A stretch of 64,000 nt of DNA from Arcuatula senhousia (lineage: Eukaryota; Mollusca; Bivalvia; Mytilida; Mytilidae): positions 58,339,702 through 58,403,701 of the forward strand of contig OZ020307.1 in assembly GCA_963971305.1 (NCBI GenBank), read 5' to 3'. The position numbers were made by a program, and so were the translations under genes. Shown here piece after piece: positions 33,401 to 41,555 of this stretch (within the stretch, counting starts at the first letter, position 1; the number at the start of each line of letters is the position of its first letter). The notes beneath the pieces are model-generated. The model had not been told where the DNA came from and ran no database searches. It saw only the letters and a program-made list of their open reading frames with translations.

Positions 33401-35853
33401 ACATGGATTTAGTTAAAAAAAACATTTAATTTTTGTCAGGTTTACTCAGTTTAGGTGGCCTAAGCCTGATAGGCTTTTCCTTGGATCGGCCCCTGAACTA
33501 CACATGTAAATATGCTTTCTTTTTGTACAATAAACTTACTTCCATTTTAGCATTTGACCAACGTGGGATTTCTACAACCATGTTAAGTGTTTTCTGGTCA
33601 GCGTCAGCATATAATGGAATGTCATGGAAGGGCGAGATCAAGTTCCCATTTGGGCCATCTACAACATGTACAACATTATAGTAAAACCTGCATGTTAAAA
33701 ATTTGAAGGAAAAGGAGTTTGTATTGATCTGACACATCTTTGGTCATTGATCAAGGACATAAAAAACAAGAGGCTCCCAGGAGCGGCGCCTGAATCGCTC
33801 ACCTGGTCTTTAAGCTATATGAGAACCTTCTATAAACTACACATGTAATACCCAGATAAAAGGTCCTCTGACAACTTTTACCCAATGGAGTGGGTCCAGT
33901 AAACTGATTTTCATTACCGGACCAAACGTTCAGCATAATTTTTGTTACTTACCCGTTGTAAGTTTTGTTTTTATTGTTAAGCTTTTTAAAATTTTCCCCT
34001 TATAGGGTTACAGCCCCTTAAAGATGAAAAATAGTGTTTTTTGCATGGTTTCTTTTTTCTTTTTTAATTTGTCAACACTGTGTATTTGCTTCAAAATTAC
34101 TTAAACTTTCAGGGTCTCTAAAAGTCCAGGGACAGAAACTGTGCCCCACATGCACATAATTGTTAGAAAATGTATAAATTTGTGTTGATTTCCAAAAACA
34201 TGAAAAATTTCCGGATTTTGATGATAGTAACAAAGTAAGGTGAAATTTTGGATATACATTGTCAAACCAAATGTCCAGAATATTCCAAATCAATTTGGCA
34301 CAGTCTGCTATGTTCTATAATAATAATAATAATAAATCTTTATTTCCAATCATAGGGCCCTATATAGAGCATGACAATCACAATGTATATCAATGAAACA
34401 AAACATAAAAAATACACAAGTATTGTAACAAAAGACAATTACATATGACATCATGATGTTAAATTACACATACATCTCTATTTGTTAATGTTATCTCTTT
34501 TTTCATATAATATTTGTAAAAATTCAGCCAGTTTATAGTTAAAATCATAGTCTTCGTTTGTCATTATCCAACAGAATAAGCTAATAGAGTTAAGCGATAT
34601 CAATGAAGGGAATTTATTTTGTAAAGTGTTTAGAAAATCTGATCTCAAACTAGAGTATAAAGGACATGTTCTAATTTTAGTAACAGCGGCCATGTATTTC
34701 ATCCAATCATTTCAAAATTAGTGTCAATTGTTGTCAATACACGTATGTCATTTATCATTGCATTCCAGCAAAGTTTCAGTGGTTTCAGAGGAGAAGATTT
34801 TTTAAATTAATAACAGACAACAATGACAGATGACGAGGGCAGACACAAAGTGATGGCATTAGCTCACATGACCTTTAGCCAGGCGAGTCACTTAAAAATC
34901 TGAAATCTATAAAGGACAGTCTAGTATTGGAGGCATCCTGTTTATGAGTTAAAATGTGCATTCTTCATAATTTAAAAGACTGCAATCTTTATGAAAACAC
35001 TTTTTGGGTAAAAAAAAAACCAAAATAATGTACTCTTGCCATTGCTTTTCTACTGTAAATTAACCCTACTATACAAAGCCATTCACAAAACCTACAAGAG
35101 CAATGCTGCATTATCACAAGGCAGGTATCTATGCCTTAGTACATCTTCAGACAGCTAACAATACTGCTTCATTCCCAGGACCATAGCAGACTGGAACAAC
35201 CTTCCTGATCAAGTGATTCAGGTTACATCCACAGACTGCTTCAAGGGAGCACTGTGGAGGCATCTGACAATGTTAATTATTAGGGGGCGGACAGGGTTGG
35301 AGGAAGCGGGGAGCAGGTGTAGAAGGGGCAGGGTGCGGGGGTAGAAGGGGCGGGGAACGGGGTGGTAGAGGCGGGGAGTGGGGGGGAGTGGGGGTACGGG
35401 GAGAAGGGGTGGGAGGCAGGGATGGAGGGGGTAGGGAACGGGGGAAGAGAAACCCCCTGTCCACCCCCCCCCCCCCCCCAATTAACTGTACATGACACAT
35501 GTACTGTTTTTAATTGTAAATTCTGCAGGTATAAAACGTACCAGTTTTTAACCCGTGCACATTGGTTGATGCCTGCACAGTAAATCTGCGTAATGCATTC
35601 GCGCTGCAGATTAACAGCATAGTCGTGAAAGAAGAAGTAACTTACTGAAAAACATTCGATACTCCAGCGAGTTTTGAGATCCTCTCTCCGTAACCGAGTA
35701 CGACATTGTTGAAACTGAAGATATTTGGCTCAAATTTGTAATTGATCGAAATTTGCAGATAGCTGGTGCTTCGAATACTCTAGAGTAATTGATAATTTGC
35801 AGCCTATTTACTCTAGAAACTCGTCTGACAACCTCTCCGATCACACGTTGCAT
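21445..35853 (-). CDS. PPA1: Inorganic pyrophosphatase (family I), complete, 12 coding exons
   Basis: Hydrolyses PPi to two phosphates (Mg-dependent). Minus-strand exons in order: 35853-35646, 33658-33540, 32795-32676, 30695-30609, 29996-29933, 29033-28971, 27913-27873, 25982-25896, 25216-25131, 23703-23634, 22430-22391, 21473-21445. Total 1014 nt, 337 aa plus TGA; every junction is GT-AG and phase-consistent. The family signature DCDPLDV is at residues 166-172. Active-site residues are visible: E and K in [12 protein letters not shown] in KKGQLRYV, Y in [14 protein letters not shown] and K in VDEGETDWK, YK in IYKIPDGK. Residues 1-49 are Arg-rich with no acid until position 7, resembling a mitochondrial presequence. 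Met50 (codon 35706-35704) would start a 288-aa protein, the size of cytosolic PPA1. Upstream in-frame ATGs at 35892 and 35916 are possible but less likely. Confidence 0.97.
21711..21873. repeat. 163-bp near-perfect palindrome (foldback)
   Basis: Arms read outward from a ggccttcggcc core at 21789-21799. The outer 55 bp (attgaacacctattttcgg..., gttcatgcatgtatgaac) match almost base for base. Lies in the last intron of the pyrophosphatase gene, about 240 bp from its final exon. Confidence 0.85.
22391..22430 (-). CDS. PPA1: PPA exon 11
   Basis: 40 nt, residues 316-328, [13 protein letters not shown]. Low-conservation linker before the terminal VDKW motif. Donor gtaaaa. Confidence 0.85.
22660..23320 (+). 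repeat. Dispersed repeat family R1, copy 1 (interrupted)
   Basis: Begins with a ctagtttaaccc block, continues gtgcctgtcctaagccaggaa, and ends ttgtgtcgcgtacac...ttccacatct. Copies 2 and 3 are at 40478-40785 and 57330-57640, same strand. This copy is interrupted by the ACGT-rich element at about 22853-23202. Confidence 0.7.
22853..23202. mobile_element. ACGT-rich MITE inserted in R1
   Basis: Ends are inverted copies (tgcaaaatgttgac and its complement, gtctacattttgc). The interior holds about ten dispersed copies of ACGTACGT- or TGACGTACGTT-like words in both orientations. About 350 bp, no coding. Confidence 0.6.
23634..23703 (-). CDS. PPA1: PPA exon 10
   Basis: Residues 293-315, [20 protein letters not shown] then VAK. 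Donor gtacat. Confidence 0.92.
24130..24660 (+). repeat. Tandem repeat, about 170-bp period, 3 units
   Basis: The aaagtc.ataaagtcccataactcc block recurs at about 24232, 24400 and 24571, with aaaatttcat.aaaatctgttgagcgg between. Terminates in a gacagacagaggcacagacgg stretch. Intron of PPA. Confidence 0.75.
25131..25216 (-). CDS. PPA1: PPA exon 9
   Basis: Residues 264-292, [20 protein letters not shown] then QVECADIAC (the last Cys is split). Donor gtaggt. Confidence 0.94.
25896..25982 (-). CDS. PPA1: PPA exon 8
   Basis: Residues 235-263, [20 protein letters not shown] then GFNGEAKNR. The YK pair binds phosphate. Donor gtaagt. Confidence 0.95.
26734..27732. mobile_element. hAT-like non-autonomous element, 999 bp
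   Basis: Terminal inverted repeat CAAGGCCCTGGAAA at both ends. Perfect 8-bp target duplication ATTGACGG at 26726-26733 and 27733-27740. Eight-base duplications and CA..GG ends are diagnostic of hAT. Subterminal GACCG/CGGTC motifs cluster at both ends (e.g. tttcggtcatttt and gatcggtcattttgg). No transposase frame. In the PPA intron between exons 7 and 8. Confidence 0.9.
27873..27913 (-). CDS. PPA1: PPA exon 7
   Basis: 41 nt, residues 221-234, [14 protein letters not shown]. Donor gtaggt. Confidence 0.95.
28215..28429. mobile_element. 215-bp MITE, TTACTGTGgATTCATT ends
   Basis: Inverted ends (ttactgtg..ttcatt.atttt..cgtgg at left, cacgaaaataaatgaatccacagtaa at right). The outermost TA may be the target duplication, as in Tc1/mariner-type MITEs. 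PPA intron. Confidence 0.65.
28971..29033 (-). CDS. PPA1: PPA exon 6
   Basis: Residues 200-220, [20 protein letters not shown] then N. Catalytic D203 and K205 follow the DEG of exon 5. Donor gtataa. Confidence 0.95.
29933..29996 (-). CDS. PPA1: PPA exon 5
   Basis: Residues 179-199, [20 protein letters not shown] then E. Acceptor tttacag, donor gtaata. Confidence 0.95.
30558..30640 (-). repeat. 43-bp tandem duplication of PPA exon 4 end and donor
   Basis: The block ctactaaccttgtgacctat... starts at 30558 and again at 30601 with one or two changes. On the minus strand the copy reproduces the last coding bases and donor site downstream of the real one. Using the distal donor would add a stop codon (TGA) after nine codons. 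Confidence 0.85.
30609..30695 (-). CDS. PPA1: PPA exon 4 (signature exon)
   Basis: Residues 150-178, [20 protein letters not shown] then LDVCEIGHK. Contains the metal-binding aspartates D166, D168 and D171. Donor gttagt. A 43-bp direct duplication of exon end plus donor follows at once. Confidence 0.96.
31444..32388. mobile_element. TIR element, 945 bp, CAGTGTTCTCC ends
   Basis: Ends CAGTGTTCTCC and its inverse. ATGTA occurs on both flanks (31439-31443, 32389-32393). Subterminal repeats contain aaaggtgggt/ggtggtcggc versus accaaccgg. Within it, 31561-31675 shows a smaller nested inverted-repeat insertion. No coding sequence. Confidence 0.65.
32538..32700 (-). repeat. Tandem copies of PPA exon 3 end
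   Basis: The gggaaggccc..tagt.c block coding for NYGAFP in exon 3 (32680) recurs at 32605 and 32542, spaced 75 and 63 bp, in the intron immediately downstream on the gene's strand. Confidence 0.75.
32676..32795 (-). CDS. PPA1: PPA exon 3
   Basis: Residues 110-149, [18 protein letters not shown] through [13 protein letters not shown]. Acceptor gttgtag, donor gtacat. The 3' end of this exon is repeated twice in the following intron. Confidence 0.95.
33540..33658 (-). CDS. PPA1: PPA exon 2
   Basis: Residues 70-109, [19 protein letters not shown] through [13 protein letters not shown]. Carries the active-site Glu and Lys. Acceptor gttgtag, donor gtaagt. Confidence 0.95.
33762..34900 (+). repeat. 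Dispersed repeat family R2, copy 1 (interrupted)
   Basis: Starts aagaggctcccaggagc..ctgaatcgctcacctgg and ends near cagaggagaagatt...ctcacatgacctttagcc. A second copy is at 40250-41150. Copy 1 is split by the retroposon 3' end at 34315-34705. Confidence 0.6.
34315..34705 (-). mobile_element. Non-LTR retroposon 3' end with (TTA)n tail
   Basis: On the minus strand it ends ggaaataaagatttattattattatta, i.e. a microsatellite tail as in CR1-like LINEs. It is preceded by a short open frame (34702-34478) containing a Leu/Phe-rich stretch, [14 protein letters not shown], reminiscent of the extreme C terminus of LINE proteins. Family assignment tentative. Confidence 0.5.
35095..35280 (+). pseudogene. 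Non-LTR reverse transcriptase, C-terminal fragment
   Basis: Translates in pieces as [17 protein letters not shown] and [13 protein letters not shown], the family's usual ..FFPRT...WN.LP......S...FK tail. Truncated on both sides, with a poor frame. Confidence 0.6.
35281..35480. repeat. G-rich low-complexity tract, possible G-quadruplexes
   Basis: About 180 bp of imperfect gtagaggggcggggaacgggg-like units followed by a run of about 14 C. The many runs of three or more G on the plus strand could form quadruplexes. Lies in PPA intron 1, about 170 bp from exon 1. Confidence 0.8.
35646..35853 (-). CDS. PPA1: PPA exon 1: presequence and N terminus
   Basis: Starts [17 protein letters not shown] (basic, Ser-containing, amphipathic-looking). 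Reaches [20 protein letters not shown], which aligns with the N terminus of cytosolic pyrophosphatases. Donor gtaagt, phase 1. Confidence 0.9.
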
Positions 35854-36254
35854 TGAGCGGAAGTAATAACAAATCAGATTTTTTTTACGCATGCGTAGCC
35901 AGCAAAACGAAATCAAAGTTTACCTAGCACTATGACCTTTTGGTTTAGACAAAAACGGATAAGCAACAGTATGCAACAGCAAACTGCATTTAAGAGAACT
36001 GTTGTACAACTTTTCACTTTACCTACTCCAGAGGGATCACATGCTCTTACCACTGTTTAGACACCACCTGTTTCACTATCAGTAACAGCATAGACATGTA
36101 TCAGCCATCCTAAGTATAGTATTGGAGCATGTGTTTTGCAGCAGCATAATGAAACACCTCGACCATCATGCAGTATTGACTGATACACAGCACAGTTTTA
36201 GGAATGAACGGTCCTGTGAATCACATATAATACTAACTATATATATATCCAGGA

Positions 36255-36711
36255 CCCGGGGGGGGGGGGGGGTCACTCCATATATGTTTTGGTAGGGGTG
36301 AGCCGCTGGCACACAAGGACCCCCACCCTTATCATATAATAGGAATATTGAAAAAGTACACCTTATCACATAATTTTTGCTGAAAATCATCCCTAATCAT
36401 ATATTTGAACAATATAGTTTACCCTATAAACAATAAGATTAGCGGTTTCAAACAGAACACACGCTAAGATTAAGTAATAATTACATTTGGCTTGTAACCT
36501 TATAACTTAATGTCAAAAGCTAATTGGCATCTGATTTGGTTCAATATTGTGACCTTATCATATAATCCTATCAAAATTTGTATCCTTATCGGATATTTTC
36601 ATCTCAATTTCACGCCATTTTCATATATTACGAAGCATGAATAGGGTACCTATTCCAGCGGCTCATCCCTATCTCATCTTATAATGGAAGTGACCCCCCC
36701 CCACCCCCGGG
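36255..36711. mobile_element. hAT-like MITE, 457 bp, CCCGGGGG ends
   Basis: About 60-bp inverted repeats (cccggggggg..gtcact at left; agtgacccccc..cccccggg at right; both sides carry gagccgctgg). Perfect 8-bp duplication ATCCAGGA at 36247-36254 and 36712-36719. The unoccupied site is seen in the duplicated LINE segment at 37388-37400. Confidence 0.88.
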
Positions 36712-36855
36712 ATCCAGGATCTTCAAGAACACAGACAACACTGAGGAAACAAGTTGCCTGAAATATTTCCAATCAGTTATAGAGTCTAAAGGGCATTTGA
36801 CAAAGTGCCCCAGGATTTAGAAAAGAACGGCCCTGTGAATCACAGATTATACTAA

Positions 36856-37387
36856 GGGGACGACCATTTGATTTTGAGAAGGGGGGCCTAGCAGTTTTTG
36901 TAAATAAATATTCTGGCCTGGAAAAAGCTGGAAAAAAATAGGCCGTGGCTATTTTGCCGTAACCGTAGATCTAATCTAGTGTCTCTGTACTAATGTAATT
37001 GGCTGTTTAAGAATGAAGATATATAATGAATATAGAAATAATTTGTTCCACTCGATATTTTGCTAATTAAGTGTACAGCATAATAAAAACTGTTACGGCA
37101 AAATAGCCTGTAGGACTATTTTGCCGATTACGGCAGAATAGCCTGTGGGGCTATTTTGCCGGTTACGGCAGAATAACCACCGCCAAAAAAATAATATGGC
37201 CTCTGTTTGCAAGAAAATAAATAATCTGTCTCAAGATCCTTGCTCAATTAAGCTTTTGTATGCAGAAAATAAATATTCTTGCCGCGTAGCGGCGAAAAAT
37301 AAATATTCTATCCCGCAAAATTTTGAAAATAAATAATCTGTCTCGACCGAACTGCCAGGTCCCCCTCAGAATCAAATGGTCGTCCCC
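36856..37387. mobile_element. Harbinger-like MITE, 532 bp, with internal repeats
   Basis: Inverted repeats start GGGGACGACCATTTGATT. Target duplication TAA at 36853-36855 and 37388-37390; the unoccupied site is seen in the neighbouring duplicate (actaactat at about 36230). The interior has short tandem gttacggca.aatagcctgt...tattttgccg units and repeated gaaaataaataatc words. No coding. Confidence 0.88.
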
Positions 37388-39174
37388 TAACTATCCAGGA
37401 TCTTGCAAAGAACACAGACAACAGGAAACAACATGCCTGACATAGTTCTGTCAGAGTCTAAAGGGCATTTGACAAAGTACCCCATAAACGTCTTAGAACA
37501 ATAAAGGGTGCGATCGAGATGCCACACTAGCTCGCAAAAGAGACATTATGAAAGATAGAAAACAACAAGTACCCCTAGAAGGAACATATCACCAGACACA
37601 ACGCCAGTCCTCTCAGGCATGCCACAGGATCACTCACTTTCATCAATGACTTGCCAGAATATGTAAAATCCCCAACTGTTCGACTGTTCGCCGAAGATTA
37701 TGTAGTATACCACCAGTTTTAAACGAAGAAGATCCAAAAGCCTCCCAGAAAGACCTTGGTGGAATCCAACAATGGGGACCCGGCTGGCAGATGCAATTCC
37801 AACCACAGAAATGCCAGATAATTAGAGTAACCACTAAAAGAAATTCCTTAAAGCTACCATACAACATCCACGGCCACATACTAGAAGTTTATTTCGCAAA
37901 ATACCTTTGGGTGACCATGTTGAAACCAGCACATCAACAACTTCACTTAGAAGACAAATTCCACCAGAGCATTCCTAAGCGGAACATCAGAAGCTGTCCT
38001 AAAGATACCCAAAACATTTGCTACCAGACACTAGTCCAGCGAATTGTGGATTACTCGAGCTCAATCTGGGTCCCAGCTTCTAGATAAAACATATAAACAA
38101 ACTGGATGCCGACTCTCAGCCCAAGTTGTGATGAAAGACTTCATACCAACCAGTACCATAACATCCATGCTACAAGATCTCAACTGGACCACACTACATG
38201 ACAGAAGAGCTAAGAACAAAGCCGTCGTGTTATTCCTTATAGTAAATGGCCTCATTGCAATATACCTACAGTGTACCTCCACCCTTTGACAACAGCAAGA
38301 GGTGTCCATAGGTCGTAGTAACAAGTTCTTGGTATCATTCGTCAGAACACCATTCTATCGCCTATCATATTCTCTGACATCATCAGGATCTGGAATGGAC
38401 TTACACAACCACTAGCTAGCTGTACCACACTGGTTCAGCATTTCTTCAGGGTGTGCGAGATGTCCAGCTTCGATAGATGTGTTCAGATGTTTTCAAACCA
38501 GTTTTTAAAGAATCACAGCAAAGAAATATCAGCCTGATTGTTTTCTTTTTTGCATCAAGGTAGCACCTGCACCAAGTCTGAAAATGCTCTATACGAGGAC
38601 TGGACTTTAACGGAAGAAGAAGACCACCTCCAGAGAACTCTGATACTTCCTCGACATTAGACATAGCCGGCCCAGTTTAGCTCAGTCAACAAACAACAGA
38701 CCATACCTTTATTCCATGTTCACCATTACAGACATAACAGAGCAGACATACAACCACTATACTATATATAGACATTTGATGGACTATGCATTCGTGTATG
38801 CTTTATAGTCAGAAGAACAGAACAGCAACAAAAAGTTCTTTAGTGGTCAAAGTGCAACTGGTGGTCAAACGCGCTATTTCGTTTACCTTGTATGGCAAAA
38901 TGTCGTCTACGGTTCGCCGATGGCAAGTAATGAGTAATTCAGACAGTCAGTGTGTAAGTCTCTGGACCTCTCCTTCGTGAGTCAGCTGCAGACAACCATC
39001 CACTATACTGAGCTAGACATTGCATCCTTTTTCTTTTTTTTCACAATTCGCGGGCATGTTAAGGCTATTTTAGTGAGAGTATGAATCCGTTTAGCTAGCG
39101 TATTAAGAAAACGGTCAGCAGCCTTCAAAGTGAGCAGTGCCGCAGTCTATATCAGACTATTGTCAATTGACCAT

Positions 39175-39500
39175 GTTGACTATCAAATCAAATCAAATCA
39201 ATATCTTTATTGGACAGTAAAACATGTGATCTGTAATCCAAGTTAAAACATAAAGAAAAGAAAGCAGGAACTAAGAAATTTACAAAGGAATAGATTGATA
39301 GCTATATATATGCGCACACAAGCAACAATATTCATTTACTTATTCAACATCTAAGGAAGGAGAAAATAGATAAAAAAATATGCATATGATCAAAAACCAA
39401 TCATGCAGATATTAAAATTGGACCTGCAATTGGAAAAGGTCGAATTATATTATGCTAATACGTACTATGATAATTAAATTGAAGGATACTATATATAGTA
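39175..39500 (-). mobile_element. Retroposon 3' end with (TTTGA)n tail
   Basis: On the minus strand reads ..ccaataaagatattgatttgatttgatttgat, an AATAAA followed by a 5-bp microsatellite tail, typical of a LINE 3' end. The upstream boundary is unclear. Confidence 0.45.
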
Positions 39501-40249
39501 GTAGATGTATACAGGCTATACAATAAACAACGTGGAAACGCAATGGATTTTGGTATATATTCAATGTTTTTAATTTAGAGACCAGGGGTTAAAAAAAGAG
39601 GTTTATTAAGAAGCACGGGAAAGACTGGAGAAGTGATAAGTGTACGGACCGTTATGGAGGGTAACTGGAAATGTGTGGAGTTTGTTAACAAGCGGTGCTT
39701 CAGCTCCATGGAGATCCATTGTACATCAAATTCATTTAATTTCATTTGAAAATTTCTAAATTGCTTCCCATATTCATGTTGGGAAACAGATCTTACAGTC
39801 CAAGTTGTCCGACTTAGAGTGCGAAATAGCAGGATAAAAAAAAACGGTTATGGAAATCTATGCAGTTATTTTCTCTGGAATGCATCAAATCATTTATCTG
39901 TATTTATGTCAATATTCATGTATATGGAATAAGATTAGTTCTTCTTTTTTTTTGTTGAGTTATTCAGTTAGTAAAATCACAATCAAGTCATTCATATAGA
40001 TAATGTGAACATGCGGTTTCAAACATTTGGTCAAGTTTTAATGCTGTTAAAATTGTATGTAAATTTTTCTTTGGCTTCTTCAAACTTTATGACTAATGTG
40101 TTGTGTTATTTGTATTCTTTTGATATTGCTAGATTTTATGATGAACTCTGCTTTGTTTTGATTGTTGTGATTTCGATTAAAAGAACCGAATAATTTGAAT
40201 AAGTTCCGTTTGGTCCATACCGCGTCAAGAAAAAAAAGTATACTGAACA

Positions 40250-41150
40250 AGATACCCACAGGAGCCGGAATCGCTCACCTAGTCTTTTTTCACTTCGCTC
40301 TAAAAGGATACTTTAATAAAGTTTCTTTTTCATCTATGAAGCAAACACGATGGAAAACAATATTTACATTTAAATGGTCGTTAACCCTAAAAGAGGTCAT
40401 CCGACAAATCCGTAATGGAGACTATTTAGGGCTAAATAGCACGCAACAACCTCTCTATCTGCAATAGGTACACAACATAAAACTAGTTTAACCCCGCCAC
40501 ATTTTATATGTGCCTGTCCAAAGCCAGGAATCCTTGTCAAAGCTTTTGTTTGTCCTTGTCTACTATCTGTTTTTTGTTTTATGTCCAGAAATGGGTCTTT
40601 CTTTGATATTCTAGGGATTCGTTTGAATCTTATGTATTGTGTTTCTAGTCTTGGGCAAATGCAAGACGGCGAGCAGTGACCTCTGGTCATGTTGAAGACT
40701 GCTGGCTGTTTTCCATTGTGATTTTTTAAAAATTGCCGTTTATTTAATGTTGGTTGTGTCGCGTACACTTATTCCACATATCTTTATCGTCTATGAAAAA
40801 TTCTTATAATGAGCCATTTAATAACCCTTAGAAGGGGTTATCTGACAACTTTGACACAACGAAAATCTTAGAAGAACTAGATGAAGAGCACAAGATCCTC
40901 CCTATCTGCCCCAGAGTTTTTTTAAGCCATTCAAGTGATTCTATCCTATGTTCTCTTTTTAGTAATAGCGGTTATAATGATTTTGAATTGATTCTAAACG
41001 AGAATCGTTCATTGCCAACACATATATCATTTCTGCAAAGTTTCATTCATATTGGTTGAATTGTAACAGAGGAGAAGATTATGTAAACCGCAAAATACGG
41101 ATGATAGACGCTTACGTGGCCTTTGGCCTTGCGAACTTTAATCTAAAACA
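40250..41150 (+). repeat. Dispersed repeat family R2, copy 2
   Basis: Carries gaatcgctcacctagtc at the left and gtaacagaggagaagatt..cgtggcctttggcc at the right, as copy 1 at 33762-34900. Interrupted by repeat R1 at 40478-40785. Confidence 0.6.
40478..40785 (+). repeat. Dispersed repeat family R1, copy 2
   Basis: Clean copy of about 310 bp from ctagtttaaccccgcc to gtgtcgcgtacacttattcc. Sits inside an R2 copy, so R1 was active more recently than R2. Confidence 0.7.
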
Positions 41151-41162
41151 TGCGTTCAAATT

Positions 41163-41168
41163 TTTATT
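41163..41168 (-). terminator. Candidate poly(A) signal of the 646-aa gene
   Basis: AATAAA on the minus strand about 390 nt after the stop codon. Confidence 0.4.
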
Positions 41169-41555
41169 ACATATAATTTGAAATACAAAATGGGTTACAT
41201 TTTTGACATATATCTATACATTTGAAATACATAACAAAAATATAAAGCAAACAATAAAAACACTTAAACAATACAACACTTTGAAAGACATAAGGTATAA
41301 GAATCGTTTTACATATTACACAATTTTTTGCTCTTTTAAGCATGAATTTTCTATGGAAACAGACCATGCTGTTCATGAATAGCAATAATATATATCTATA
41401 AATATGCAATAAAATTAAATAAAAGGAAAACCATAATTATAACAATATAAACAATATATTCATAATAAAAATCAGTCACATCAATGAAAGTTCAAAACAT
41501 GTAGAAATAAGTTCGTGGATATTGTTTCGCCTGAAACGGCACATGATAAAAAATG

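Larger units (their letters stand above)
36190..38700 (+). pseudogene. Decayed CR1/Jockey-like LINE reverse transcriptase, partly duplicated
   Basis: Recognisable pieces: a stretch that with one extra G reads SKAFDKVPH (36790 and again 37455), KDRKQQVPLEGT (about 37560), LPEYVKSPTVRLFAEDYVVY (37650-37715; the catalytic FADD is FAED), WQMQFQPQKCQIIRVTTKRN (37780-37850), NIHGHILEV, FAKYLWVT, RNIRSCPKDT, SSSIWVPAS. Frameshifts and stops are scattered and the gene is dead. A block of about 150 bp upstream is present twice (36200-36254 plus 36712-36815, and 36827-36855 plus 37388-37490). Each copy carries a different inserted element, and both share the frameshift in SKAFDKVPH, so decay preceded the duplication. 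Confidence 0.8.

Noticed and set aside
35218..35500. Long proline-rich frames on the minus strand
   Set aside because: Direct consequence of the G-rich low-complexity tract; three overlapping frames are open at once, none with gene context.
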